DNA from: Myxococcales bacterium
GTDB taxonomy: Bacteria > Myxococcota_A > Polyangia > Polyangiales > Ga0077539
DNA length: 64,000 nt
NCBI GenBank assembly: GCA_030652255.1
Contig: JAUSAZ010000047.1
Coordinates: 88,017-152,016, forward strand
Direction of reading: 5' to 3'
Numbering within the stretch: position 1 is the first letter of the stretch; each line of letters opens with the position of its first letter. The notes under the pieces were generated by a model that saw nothing but the letters and a program-made list of their open reading frames with translations, was not told the DNA's origin and made no database searches. Shown here piece after piece: positions 52,501 to 61,167 of the stretch. The position numbers and the translations under genes are program-made.

Positions 52501-53051
52501 GCGTCGATGATCAGCCGCAGCTCGGCCCCGCGGCGCTCCAGCGCCTCGCTCAGCTCCCGATACCGCGTGCGATCCTGGGTGACCTTCACGTACCCGACGA
52601 GTTCGCCCGAGGGGTCGTGAAGCGCCGAGAGGGAGACGGCGGCGTAGAAGCGCGAGCCGTCCTTGCGCAGCCGCCAGCCCTCGCCCTCGTAGCGCCCCTT
52701 CGAGCGGGCGGTCTCGAGCTCCGCCTCGGGCAGTCCCGTGGCCCGGTCCTCGGGCGTGAAGAACATCCCGAAGTACCGCCCCTGCACCTCGGCCAGGGGG
52801 TAGCCCTTGATGCGCTCCGCGGTGGCGTTGAAGGTCTGCACGCGCCCTTCGGGGTCGAGCATCGAGATCGCGTGATCGCGCACGCCGTCGAGGATCAGCC
52901 GGAGCCGCTGCTCCTGACGGCGGAGCTCGACCTCGGGCTGGTTCGGGTTCTCCGTACGACCGGGCGGGGCCCCGCGCAGCTCCTCGAGCTGTCGGCGGAG
53001 ATCCGCATTCTCGCGGGCGAGGCGCTCGATCGTCTGGGCGTCATCAGTCAT
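49545..53051 (-). CDS. Hybrid histidine kinase: PAS-PAS-GAF-PAS-GAF-HisKA-HATPase-REC
   Basis: 1168 residues from an ATG at 53051. Order: coiled coil; PAS (about 45-160), PAS (170-290), GAF (300-480), PAS (495-610), GAF (620-775), HisKA with SHELRTPLN (His near 794), HATPase with NLLSNAVKF (about 909) and GLGLGLAIV, and a C-terminal receiver with phospho-Asp in ISDIGMPD (about 1090). No membrane segment: a cytoplasmic sensor that passes phosphate internally. PAS1 and GAF1 could bind small ligands or light/redox cofactors; no cofactor Cys is evident. It is cotranscribed with the membrane protein gene downstream. Confidence 0.93.
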   Translation of the reverse strand: MTDDAQTIERLARENADLRRQLEELRGAPPGRTENPNQPEVELRRQEQRLRLILDGVRDHAISMLDPEGRVQTFNATAERIKGYPLAEVQGRYFGMFFTPEDRATGLPEAELETARSKGRYEGEGWRLRKDGSRFYAAVSLSALHDPSGELVGYVKVTQDRTRYRELSEALERRGAELRLIIDAIPGLVAYVAPDRSYRLVNRAYEQWFARPAREIQGRLVVDVLGEAAYATVGPHMEAALAGHPTSFESEVAYQGAGTRWVHATYMPDRDAIGEVRGFISLVLDVTDARRAAQQLTEESRVNETIYRIGTVLGTDFDLDTIFARLTDEATALCRAQFGAFFYNVTKPEGGSYMLYALSGVPREKFEGFPMPRNTAIFGPTFAGDGPVRSDDITKDPRYGRNPPYRGMPEGHLPVRSYLAVPVISRTGQVHGGLFFGHAEPGVFTEKVERMLVAIAAQAAVAIDNARLHAATQAAEEQYRVLAETSPQLVWTTTPSGEVEYCNQRFLGFVGLPLDAMRRAPVWAEIVHPEDVPRASAVWAHAVATGEPYEVEYRFKHAVDGSYRWFLARGTPARDGDGRITRWVGSCTDIDDRRRTEETHRFLAEAGALLASSLDYRATLTAMARLAVPEMADWCVIDLLDDAGALERLTVAHADPGRIELGHEIHRRYPLVHDGGAGRVLRTGASERVREVTEETLAAGARDPHHLELIRELGLRSWMAVPIIVHRRVLGVIEFASSESGRRFEARDLAVAEEIGRRVGVVIDNARLFEMTQRERLRAEEASRAKDELLSMTSHELRTPLNAILGWSRMLRSGTLSEEKQAHALDTIERNARVQIKLVDDLLDFSRVVTGRLRLTLAPLDPAQVVEAAVEVVRPAAEAKGVRLQVLLDPDAGTLNGDAGRLQQVAWNLLSNAVKFTPKGGRIYVRMQREDSHVELVVGDTGAGIEPSFLPHAFQPFRQQDATITRMHGGLGLGLAIVKQLVELHGGTIEAKSDGLGEGATFIVRLPISPLRSACPPARSALTAEVAQPGATLRCPPELAGLRVLVCEDEPDARDLLESILVGCKATVVLAASAREALDRFAEAVPDVLISDIGMPDASGYELIRQIRALPPEKGGRVPAVALTAYASMSDRTRALMEGFQNHVAKPTEPQELLAAVAALARRHPGPR

Positions 53052-53117
53052 CGGAGCGCAGGGGACCGTTGTACCGCGCCCGGCTTCACATGACACCCTT
53101 CGGTCCCCGTCTCTGGC

Positions 53118-53831
53118 TCAGCGCACCGCCCGACCCAGCGCGATGTGCGTGCGGAAGTCGATGCGGGTGTTGAGTCCATACCAGCCGTACGCGGTCGGGT
53201 CGCCGCCCGGCGTCTCCACGAACAACGTCAGGGTCCCGTAGCCGAAGCCGCTCTGGTGCTGGCGCGGCCGGGTGTCGTCGCCGTGCGGGATGGACGTCGC
53301 GTCGGCGATGCGCACCAGCCAGCGCCGCCCGTCGCGGTCGAGCCGCCGCGGCGCCTCCTGCACGAAGGCCACGTGGCCGGTGTTGCGGGAGGCCACCGTC
53401 GGGGGGCGGCGCCACGCGATGACGTCGCCGGGCCGGAGGTCCTGCACGCGGGCCAGGCGGAGCCACCCGTCGCGCGGGCGGTCGACGGGCGACGCGGCGA
53501 TGACGTCGTGGAAGTCGCGGGCCACGGGGCGCCCGCGGCCGTTGCGGCGCAGCACGGCGGCGTGGGCGCGCGGGGCGGCGTGGGAGAGCACGAGGCTCGC
53601 CATCGCCGAGCAGTCGAAGTCGTAGCGGCCGGCGCGCTCGTCGACGCGGGTGGCATGCTCGTAGCGGGTGCTGCGGACGTTGCGTCGGATGCGCTCGATC
53701 TCCGTCGCGACCGGCGACGGCGGCGCGACGGGCTGCACCGCGCGCACGGCCCGCGGGGCGTGCTGCGCCGAGGCGGCGGGCGCGAGGCAGAGCAGCGACA
53801 GGGCGAGCACGGCGGCGGCGCGCAGGTTCAT
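53118..53831 (-). CDS. Secreted NlpC/P60-like protein
   Basis: 237 residues from the ATG at 53831, which begins a good signal peptide (MNLRAAAVLALSLLCLAPAA, cut after SAQ). The mature domain has RYDFDCSAMASLVL with Cys74 and NTGHVAFVQ with His153, the Cys and His of NlpC/P60-type amidases, plus DLRPGDVIAW, typical of the family. It may cut peptidoglycan peptides in the periplasm. A third polar residue is not clear. It lies 66 bases from the sensor kinase on the same strand. Confidence 0.72.
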   Translation of the reverse strand: MNLRAAAVLALSLLCLAPAASAQHAPRAVRAVQPVAPPSPVATEIERIRRNVRSTRYEHATRVDERAGRYDFDCSAMASLVLSHAAPRAHAAVLRRNGRGRPVARDFHDVIAASPVDRPRDGWLRLARVQDLRPGDVIAWRRPPTVASRNTGHVAFVQEAPRRLDRDGRRWLVRIADATSIPHGDDTRPRQHQSGFGYGTLTLFVETPGGDPTAYGWYGLNTRIDFRTHIALGRAVR

Positions 53832-53972
53832 GGCCGCGACGGTAGCGAGCGCCGCCGGGCGCGGCCGCATTTCGGTCAGCGCGAGGGGGCTCATCGGTGC
53901 CCTGCGATGCCGCGCGCTCGTCGTGCGAGGGCGAACGGCTCCATGGCCGTCGCGCCGTGCTAGCTCTTCGGC

Positions 53973-54638
53973 ATGGTGAACGACCCCACGAGAGCAGGGG
54001 CCGTCATGGGCGCGGCGAAGGCGCGGACGACGAGCGCCCGGAGCTGCTCGCCGACGCGCGCTCGGCGACCCTCTGCACGATCGCGCGTGAGCCCGCCGGG
54101 GTATCCGTACGGGTCGCTCGTGACGGTCGCGTGGGATCGTGGGGGCCGCGGCCCTCATGCTGCTGTCGCGCCTCGCCGAGCACACGCAGAACCTCGACGA
54201 TCACGCGGAGGCGTCGATGCTCGTGACCGAGCTGGCGGGTCGCCACGAGGAGGTGCTGGCGCTCGGGCGCGTCACGCTCCTCGGGCCCTGCAGGAAGGTG
54301 CCAGCGTCCGAGGTCGCCGACGTGCGCGCGACCTTCCTCGCCGCGCAGCCGCGCGCCGGGTACTACGTCGACTTCGAGGACTTCGCCTTCTATCGCCTCG
54401 AGCCGACCGCGCTCCGCTACGTGGGCGGCTTCGGCCGCATGCCGTGGGTGGGCGCGGAGGACTAGGCGCGCGCGCCGAGCCCGACCCGCTCGCGGGCGCT
54501 GCTACGGGCATCCTCACGCACATGAACGACGATCACGGAGACGCGCTGCTCGCCTACGCGAAGGGGCTTTTGCTGGTCCCCGAGGCGAGTGCAGTGACGA
54601 TGACCGCGGTCGTGAAGAGGGCGCGCGCTCGGACTTGA
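53973..54638 (+). pseudogene. HugZ/pyridoxamine-phosphate-oxidase-like gene with several frameshifts
   Basis: Family segments are spread over three frames. Frame one starts MVNDPTRAGAVMGAAKARTT, frame two gives LLADARSATLCTIAREPAG, frame one YPYGSLVTVAWD, frame three LMLLSRLAEHTQNLDDHAEA through YVDFEDFAFYRLEPTALRYV to a stop at 54463, and frame one resumes with ILTHMNDDHGDALLAYAKGL of the DUF2470-type C-terminus. At least four frame changes and a lost 3' end mean no full protein is made. Intact relatives degrade or bind haem/flavin. A shorter product from the third frame (from 54139) is possible. Confidence 0.8.
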
Positions 54639-54713
54639 GCGCGAGGCCGCTCCGCGGCGCACCGTCGGGAGGCCAAACCCCCCCCCCGGGAGCAGATGGT
54701 TCGACGAATCGCG

Positions 54714-54741
54714 TTGACCGAGGTCATTGCCCAGCTAGAGT
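54714..54741 (+). promoter_or_regulatory. Candidate promoter of the phosphorelay operon
   Basis: TTGACC (54714-54719, five of six) and TAGAGT (54736-54741, four of six) are separated by 16 bases, in the 248-base gap between the pseudogene and the first kinase gene. This is the best sigma70-like match there. Confidence 0.4.
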
Positions 54742-54886
54742 CCGACGGAATCCCGAGAAGGAAGAACGCGGCGCGCGGGGGACCGCGAGCTCACGCGAAG
54801 CTGTTGGAGGATTCTCTCGCTGGGAGACGGTCACGCATGAAGCGGACCTCGCTGGCCGGCGAGTCGTCCAACCGACCCGTCAGGGA

Positions 54887-57376
54887 ATGATGCCCAACAC
54901 CCCCAGGAGCGCCGCCGAAGCGGCGGAGGCCAGCGTCGACGTCCGGCACGCGGAGGCCCTGCTGAACACGGGCTCGCTGCAGAGCGCGATCTTCAACAGC
55001 GCCAACTTCTCGATGATCGCCACCGACGCGAAGGGCGTGATCCAGCTCTTCAACGTCGGCGCCGAGCACATGCTGGGCTACACGGCCGCGGCGGTGCTCA
55101 ACCGCATCACGCCGGCGGACATCTCCGACCCGGAGGAGGTGATCGCGCGCGCCCGGTCGCTCAGCGTCGAGCTCGGGACCGAGATCGCGCCCGGCTTCGA
55201 GGCGCTGGTCTACAAGGCCTCGCGCGGCATCGAGGACATCTACGAGCTGACCTACATCCGCAAGGACGGGAGCCGCTTCCCGGCGGTGGTGTCGGTCACG
55301 GCGCTGCGCGACGCCCGGGAGGCCATCATCGGCTACCTGCTCATCGGCACCGACAACACCGCGCGAAAGCTGGTCGAGGAGGAGCGGACGAAGCTCGACC
55401 AGCGGCTGCGCGACCAGCACTTCTACACGCGCTCGCTCATCGAATCGAACATCGACGCCCTGATGACCACCGACCCGCGCGGGATCATCACCGACGTCAA
55501 CAAGCAGACCGAGGCGCTCACGGGCTGCACCCGGGACGAGCTCATCGGCGCGCCCTTCAAGAGCCACTTCACCGACCCCGCCCGGGCCGAGGCGGGCATC
55601 CACCGCGCGCTCAACGAGGGGCGCTTCACCCACTATGAGCTCACCGCGCGGTCCCGGGACGGGAGGCTCACGGTGGTGTCCTTCAACGCCACCACCTTCC
55701 ACGACCGGGACCGCAGGCTCCAGGGCGTGTTCGTCGCGGCGCGGGACGTGACCGAGCTCAAGCGCTTCGAGCAGACGCTCCAGCAGAACGTCGAGCTCGA
55801 GGGCGCGAGCCGGATGAAGTCCGAGTTTCTCGCCAACATGTCCCACGAGCTGAGGACGCCGCTCAACGCCATCATCGGCTTCTCCGAGGTGCTCAAGGAC
55901 GGCCTCCTCGGCGAGCTGCCCGACCAGCAGCGGACCTTCGTCACCAACATCTTCAGCAGCGGGCGGCACCTGCTCTCGCTCATCAACGACATCCTCGACC
56001 TCTCCAAGGTGGAGGCCGGCAAGATGACGCTCGACCTCGAGCCGGTGCAGGTGTCGTCGCTCTTCGTCAACGGCCTCTCCATCATCCGGGAGAAGGCCGC
56101 CGCCCGGCACATCCGCCTGGGCATGGACGCGCCCGACGCGCTGGGCTCGATCCAGGCCGACGCGCGGAAGGTGAAGCAGATCGTCTACAACCTGCTGTCC
56201 AACGCGGTGAAGTTCACCGCGGAGAGCGGCCGGGTCACGCTGCGCGCCGCCCGGGTCCCGCGGAGCGCGGTCGGCTGTCGGTCGGGCCCCTGGCCGAGCC
56301 GGAGCTTCCCGCTGGCCGACAACGAGTTCGCGGAGTTCCTCGAGATCAGCGTCGGCGACGACGGCATCGGCCTCTCGCCGGAGGGCCTCGAGCAGCTCTT
56401 CAAGCCCTTCAGCCAGGTCGACAGCGGCCTCGCGCGGAAGTTCGAGGGCACTGGGCTCGGCCTCACGATGGTCAAGGCCCTCGCGGAGCTGCACGGCGGC
56501 ACCGTGGCGGTGGCGAGCGCGGTCGGCGAGGGATCGCGCTTCACGGTCTGGCTGCCGGTGCGCCCTCCGGAGGACCCGGCGCTCCTGGCGTCCCGGGCGC
56601 CGAGTGCCCCGCCCGCCGGGGCGCTCACCGCGCTGGTGGTGGAGGACGACCTCCCCGCCGCCGAGCTGATCCGCGCGCAGCTCGAGGCGGACGGCTTCGA
56701 GGTCGTGCACGCCGCGTCCGCCGAGGCTGCGATGATCCTCGCGGCGCGGCACCCGCCGTCGCTCATCACCCTGGACATCGTGCTGCCCGCGATGGACGGC
56801 TGGGAGTTCCTCAGCCGCCTGAAGCGGGTGCCGGCGCTCGCGCGGGTGCCGGTCGTGATCATCTCGCTGGCGGCGGAGCAGAACAAGGGCTTCGCCCTCG
56901 GCGCCGCGGCGGTGCTGCAGAAGCCCGTCTCCCGGCAGGAGCTGTGCGACTCGCTCGTCGAGATCGGCCTGTTCCCCCGCGCGCCCACCCACGACCTCAA
57001 GGTCCTCGTGGTGGACGACGACCCCGCAGCGGTGGAGCTCGTCGCCGTCCGACTCCTGGGCCTGGCCACCACCGTGCTCCGCGCCCACGACGGCCTCACC
57101 GCGATCGACGTTGCGCAGTGCGAGCTGCCCGACCTCATCGTGCTCGACCTGCTGATGCCGGGGGTCAGCGGCTTCGACGTGGTCGAGGCGCTACACAGGC
57201 AGCCCGACACGGCGCGCATCCCGGTCATCGTCGTCACCGCGAAGGAGGTCACCGCCGCCGACCGCGCCCGGCTGAGCGGCTACGTCTCGACGATCATGGA
57301 GAAGGGCGAGTTCGACCCGGATCGCTTCGTCGGCGAGGTCCGTCGCGCGATGTCCGGCCGGCCCGTGGGACCCTGA
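54887..57376 (+). CDS. Hybrid histidine kinase: PAS-PAS-HisKA-HATPase-REC-REC
   Basis: 829 residues from ATG 54887 (another ATG follows at once). PAS1 is at about 30-150 (FNSANFSMIATDAKGVIQLF) and PAS2 at about 170-290. HisKA has SHELRTPLN (His319), the ATPase has NLLSNAVKF (about 434) and GTGLGLTMV, and two receivers follow with phospho-acceptors in LDIVLPAMDG (about 631) and LDLLMPG (about 753). No membrane helix. The second receiver resembles the next gene's single receiver. It starts a three-gene operon, two bases before the next GTG. Confidence 0.92.
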   Translation: MMPNTPRSAAEAAEASVDVRHAEALLNTGSLQSAIFNSANFSMIATDAKGVIQLFNVGAEHMLGYTAAAVLNRITPADISDPEEVIARARSLSVELGTEIAPGFEALVYKASRGIEDIYELTYIRKDGSRFPAVVSVTALRDAREAIIGYLLIGTDNTARKLVEEERTKLDQRLRDQHFYTRSLIESNIDALMTTDPRGIITDVNKQTEALTGCTRDELIGAPFKSHFTDPARAEAGIHRALNEGRFTHYELTARSRDGRLTVVSFNATTFHDRDRRLQGVFVAARDVTELKRFEQTLQQNVELEGASRMKSEFLANMSHELRTPLNAIIGFSEVLKDGLLGELPDQQRTFVTNIFSSGRHLLSLINDILDLSKVEAGKMTLDLEPVQVSSLFVNGLSIIREKAAARHIRLGMDAPDALGSIQADARKVKQIVYNLLSNAVKFTAESGRVTLRAARVPRSAVGCRSGPWPSRSFPLADNEFAEFLEISVGDDGIGLSPEGLEQLFKPFSQVDSGLARKFEGTGLGLTMVKALAELHGGTVAVASAVGEGSRFTVWLPVRPPEDPALLASRAPSAPPAGALTALVVEDDLPAAELIRAQLEADGFEVVHAASAEAAMILAARHPPSLITLDIVLPAMDGWEFLSRLKRVPALARVPVVIISLAAEQNKGFALGAAAVLQKPVSRQELCDSLVEIGLFPRAPTHDLKVLVVDDDPAAVELVAVRLLGLATTVLRAHDGLTAIDVAQCELPDLIVLDLLMPGVSGFDVVEALHRQPDTARIPVIVVTAKEVTAADRARLSGYVSTIMEKGEFDPDRFVGEVRRAMSGRPVGP

Positions 57377-57377
57377 C

Positions 57378-57746
57378 GTGGCGACCATCCTCATCGTCGA
57401 GGACAACCCCGCCAACATGCTGCTCGGGGTGTTCCTCCTGCAGTCGGCGGGGCACACCGTGCTCAGCGCCGTCGACGCGGAGGCCGGGTTGACCCTGGCG
57501 CGCGCGGAGCGCCCCGACCTGATCCTGATGGACATCCAGCTCCCCGGGATGGACGGCCTGGAGGCCACCGCGCTGCTCAAGGGCGACGACGCCACGCGGG
57601 CCATCCCGGTGATCGCCCTCACGGCCCTCGCGATGCGGGGCGACGAGGAGCGCATCCGCGCCGCGGGCTGCGACGCCTACGTGGCCAAGCCCATCCGCTA
57701 CCAGGAGTTCCTGACGACCGTCGCCGCGCAGCTCGGGCGGCGATGA
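57378..57746 (+). CDS. Single-domain response regulator (DivK/CheY-like)
   Basis: 122 residues, receiver only. LIVEDNPANM at the start, phospho-Asp in LMDIQLPGMDG (about 53), Thr in ALTALAM and Lys in AKPIRYQEF are all present, so it should be phosphorylated. No output domain. It lies between two hybrid kinases and overlaps the second (ATGA), so it probably shuttles phosphate between them or acts on another target. It begins at a GTG. Confidence 0.9.
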   Translation: MATILIVEDNPANMLLGVFLLQSAGHTVLSAVDAEAGLTLARAERPDLILMDIQLPGMDGLEATALLKGDDATRAIPVIALTALAMRGDEERIRAAGCDAYVAKPIRYQEFLTTVAAQLGRR

Positions 57747-59728
57747 GCCAGAGCCCCGCCGATCACCGGCAGTGCGTCCTCGTCGTGGACGACGAGTTCC
57801 ACAACCGGCAGCTGCTGGAGGTGATGCTCGCGCGGGAGGACTGCCTGGTCGTGACCGCCGCCAGCGGCGAGGAGGCGCTCGCCACGGTGGCGCTGCGCCC
57901 GCCGGACCTCATCATCCTCGACGTCATGATGCCCGGCATGGACGGCTTCGAGGTGACGCGCCGGCTCAAGGGCGACGTCGCCACGAAGAGCATCCCGATC
58001 ATCATCCTCACGGCGCGCGATGGGCGCGACGCCAGGCTGCGGGGCCTCAACGCCGGGGCCGAGGAGTTCATCAGCCTGCCGGTGGACCACGCCGAGCTCT
58101 GCGCGCGGGTGAGAAACCTGCTTCGCCTCAAGGCCTTCTGCGACTACCACGACCGCTACAGCCAGCTGCTGGAGGGCGAGGTCGGCTCGCGCGCCGCGGA
58201 GCTGGTCGCGAGCGAGCGCCTCTACCGCTCGACCTTCGACGCGGCCCCGGTCGGCATCGCGCACGTCGGCCTGGACGGTCGCTGGTTGAGGGTCAACCAG
58301 CGCCTCTGCGACCTGCTGGGATACGCGCAGGGAGCGCTGTCGGGCGTCGCCGCCCAGGAGCTTCTCCAGTCGCCGGGGGAGGTCGAGTCGTGGCGCCAGA
58401 TGGCCGCGGGGACGACGGACCGCTGCGTGGCGGAGGAGAAGCAATTCCGACGGCCGGACGGCGGCCTCGTGTGGGCGAGGGTCAACGCCTCGGTGCACCG
58501 CGACGGGCAGGGCCGCCCCCTGCACTTCATCGCGGTCATCGAGGACATCACCGAGCGGAGGGAGCTCGAGGCGCAGGTGCGGCAGGCGAGCCGGATGGAC
58601 GCGATCGGCCAGCTGGCCTCCGGGGTCGCCCACGACTTCAACAACCTCCTGTCGGTCGTCATCAGCTACAGCGAGATGCTCGCCGCGGACATGACGGAGG
58701 GAGACCCGATGCGGGCCGACCTCGGCGTGATCCGTGGGGCCGGGTTGCGGGCCGCCGACCTCACGCGGCAGCTCCTCGCGTTCAGCCGGAAGCAGGTGCT
58801 CCAGCCCAGGAGCGTGGACCTGAACGAGGTCCTCCTCGGGATGGAGAAGATGCTCCGGCGCCTCATCGGCGAGAACGTGCAGCTGAGCGCCACCCGCCTC
58901 CCGGCGCTCCGCAAGGTGCTGGTCGACCCCGGGCAGATGGAGCAGGTCATCATGAACCTCGCGGTCAATGCCCGCGACGCGATGCCGCGCGGCGGCAGGC
59001 TCACCCTCGAGACGGCGGAGCAGCACCTCGACGAGGCCTTCTGCCGCGAGCACGCCGGCGTGAAGCCGGGACCCCACATCGTGCTGACGGTCGCCGACTC
59101 GGGCACCGGGATGGACGGGCCGACGCTGGCGCGGATGTTCGAGCCGTTCTTCACCACCAAGGAGGTGGGGAAGGGCACGGGGCTCGGGCTCGCGACGGTC
59201 TTCGGCATCGTGCGCCAGAGCGGCGGGACGATCACGGTGCGCAGCGAGCCCGGCGCCGGCACCACCTTCAAGGTCTTCATCCCCGCGCAGGACCAGGAGT
59301 CGGCCGCGCGCCCCTCGTCCCTCGCCCCGGCCCACCCCACGCTCGGCGGCACCGAGACGATCCTCCTCGTCGAGGACGAGGAGCGGGTCCGCAACCTGGT
59401 CCGCACGATCCTGTGCAGGTTGGGGTACAGCGTCCTCGACGCCCAGGGCGGCGGCGACGCGCTGCTGCTGTGCGAGCAGCACCCCGGCGTCATCGACCTC
59501 CTCGTGACCGACGTGGTGATGCCGCGCATGAGCGGCCGCCAGCTGGCCGAGCGGCTCCTCACGATCCGTCCGGGGTTGAGGGTGCTCTACATGTCCGGGT
59601 ACACCGACGACATCGTCGTGCGGGACGGCGCGCTCGACTCGACGATCTGCTTCCTCCAGAAGCCCATCACGCCCGACTCGCTCGGGCGCGCGGTGCGCGA
59701 AGCCCTCGACGTGGCGGGCCGCGCGTGA
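57743..59728 (+). CDS. Hybrid histidine kinase: REC-PAS-HisKA-HATPase-REC
   Basis: 661 residues; ATG overlaps the upstream stop. N-terminal receiver with Asp59 (ILDVMMPGMDG), a helical linker, PAS at about 155-275 (RSTFDAAPVGIAHVGLDGRW), HisKA with SGVAHDFNNLLS (His near 297), ATPase with NLAVNARDAM and GTGLGLATV, and a C-terminal receiver with TDVVMPRMSG (about 589). The HDFNN box places it in a different HisKA subfamily from the first kinase. The N-terminal receiver probably accepts phosphate from the first kinase, linking the operon into a relay. Confidence 0.92.
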   Translation: MSQSPADHRQCVLVVDDEFHNRQLLEVMLAREDCLVVTAASGEEALATVALRPPDLIILDVMMPGMDGFEVTRRLKGDVATKSIPIIILTARDGRDARLRGLNAGAEEFISLPVDHAELCARVRNLLRLKAFCDYHDRYSQLLEGEVGSRAAELVASERLYRSTFDAAPVGIAHVGLDGRWLRVNQRLCDLLGYAQGALSGVAAQELLQSPGEVESWRQMAAGTTDRCVAEEKQFRRPDGGLVWARVNASVHRDGQGRPLHFIAVIEDITERRELEAQVRQASRMDAIGQLASGVAHDFNNLLSVVISYSEMLAADMTEGDPMRADLGVIRGAGLRAADLTRQLLAFSRKQVLQPRSVDLNEVLLGMEKMLRRLIGENVQLSATRLPALRKVLVDPGQMEQVIMNLAVNARDAMPRGGRLTLETAEQHLDEAFCREHAGVKPGPHIVLTVADSGTGMDGPTLARMFEPFFTTKEVGKGTGLGLATVFGIVRQSGGTITVRSEPGAGTTFKVFIPAQDQESAARPSSLAPAHPTLGGTETILLVEDEERVRNLVRTILCRLGYSVLDAQGGGDALLLCEQHPGVIDLLVTDVVMPRMSGRQLAERLLTIRPGLRVLYMSGYTDDIVVRDGALDSTICFLQKPITPDSLGRAVREALDVAGRA

Positions 59729-59770
59729 GCTCCGCGGCAGGGTCGCCGGAGCCATCGTCCGGCGTCGCGC

Positions 59771-60622
59771 TCAGCCGAACCATCGGTCGCCCTCGGGGGC
59801 GAAGACCACCACCCGCTCGCGCAGCCCCGGCGGCAGGCGCCTCTCGACGGCCGCGCGCACCGCGTCGGGCGACGAGCCCTGGCCGAAGTGCATCAACACC
59901 AGGGCCTCGTTGTGAAACCTCGGCGCGAGCTCGACGAGCTCGTCGAGGTGGAGGTGGAACTTGCGGCGCGCGTGCTCGACGGTGCGGGTGCCGTCGACGA
60001 AGGTGCACTCGAGCACCAGCACGCGGCTCTCGAACAACGACGGCGAGCTCTCCAGCACCCGCGAGAGGGTGTCCGTCGCGTAGGCCAGCTCGAGGCGCTC
60101 GTGCTCTTCGAAGAGCCCATCGGCGCCCTCCTTGCGCAGCCGGGCGATCTCCTCCGGCGCCTTGCCCTGATGCTCGGGGCGCAGCCTGGCGACCCGGCGC
60201 ACGAACTGATACCCGAGCGAGGGCACCGGGTGGTGCGTGCGCAGGGCGCGGACGAACATCCCGTGGCCCAGCGACCGCTCGTCGCCCGGGAGCATGGGCA
60301 CCAGCTCTACCGCCAGCTCGGCGCGCGAGAGCGCGGTGTGCGCCCGCAAGAGCTCGCGAATCGGCTCTTCGATCTCCGCCGGCAGGTGGATGGTCGCCTT
60401 GCCGGAGCCCACTAGGCCGCGGATGTTGAGCAGCCCCGCGAGCCCGGCGACGTGATCGAGGTGGCCGTGACTGAGGAAGAAGCGGCCGACCGAGGCGAAG
60501 GAGCGGAGGGCCAGTCCGACGTCGAGCACCGCGTCGAGCTCGGGCACATGCAACGTCGTGTAGACGCCGCCGACCGAGACGCCGCGCAGCGTGTATGGGC
60601 CCGCCCGCACCTGGGTGATCAT
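59771..60622 (-). CDS. Metallo-beta-lactamase-fold protein, RNase Z-like
   Basis: 283 residues from ATG 60622. The metal-binding motif SHGHLDHVAG gives His52, His54, Asp56 and His57. Further ligands are likely in LRTHHPVPSLGYQF and in AYATDT and HFGQGS near the end. Ribonuclease Z-like proteins process tRNA 3' ends, but the middle (about 140-180) lacks the standard exosite, so a plant-type or unknown-substrate homologue is possible. It converges with the third kinase gene, 42 bases away. Confidence 0.82.
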   Translation of the reverse strand: MITQVRAGPYTLRGVSVGGVYTTLHVPELDAVLDVGLALRSFASVGRFFLSHGHLDHVAGLAGLLNIRGLVGSGKATIHLPAEIEEPIRELLRAHTALSRAELAVELVPMLPGDERSLGHGMFVRALRTHHPVPSLGYQFVRRVARLRPEHQGKAPEEIARLRKEGADGLFEEHERLELAYATDTLSRVLESSPSLFESRVLVLECTFVDGTRTVEHARRKFHLHLDELVELAPRFHNEALVLMHFGQGSSPDAVRAAVERRLPPGLRERVVVFAPEGDRWFG

Positions 60623-60887
60623 GACGCTGGCTGTACCCGCTCGTGCGCCATCGCACCAGCGCGCCGGCGCCCGGGAATGCGCTGTTTCCACCGGTCTACG
60701 ACCGCCCTGCGATCGACCCATCAGGCGGAGACGCTCATGGGCAACCGTGCGATTCGTGTACAGCGCTGGCCGGTCCGTGCACGCATCACACACACCACAA
60801 CCGCGGGAAACCGGTACGCCGATGCGTGGTCGCGATCGTGCAACGGTCGAGGCAGCGCCCCGATGCGCGCGAGGAGTCCCCCGATTG

Positions 60888-61145
60888 ATGTTCCAATCCG
60901 TCCAAAGCCCCCTGCCGCGTAGCACGCTGCTCTCCACCCGCAGCGTGCGGCTCAGCGCAGCGGCCGAGCGCGCACTCTGCGCGGACATCGACGGCCAGGC
61001 CGAGGCGCTGCTCTCCGTCGCCCCGATGCTCCCGGGCGACTCGCACGCCGTCGTGCGCGGCGACGGCGGGCTCTGGGTCGTGGTCGGCCACGACGTGCTC
61101 TGGATCACCTTCGGCGTGAGCCCCGGCGAGTGGGCCCCCGCGTGA
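60888..61145 (+). CDS. Small hypothetical protein
   Basis: 85 residues from ATG 60888. It is mixed, with SVRLSAAAERALCADIDGQA and an end WVVVGHDVLWITFGVSPGEW. No family is recognised. GAGGAG lies about 12 bases upstream, rather far. The 265 bases before it (60623-60887) have weaker third-position bias and no gene could be supported there. Confidence 0.5.
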   Translation: MFQSVQSPLPRSTLLSTRSVRLSAAAERALCADIDGQAEALLSVAPMLPGDSHAVVRGDGGLWVVVGHDVLWITFGVSPGEWAPA

Positions 61146-61167
61146 GCGCCGCGTAGGTCGTCGCTCG

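Noticed and set aside
60623..60887. Possible gene in the gap before 60888
   Set aside because: Frames exist on both strands but none has family motifs, a good start or consistent codon bias.
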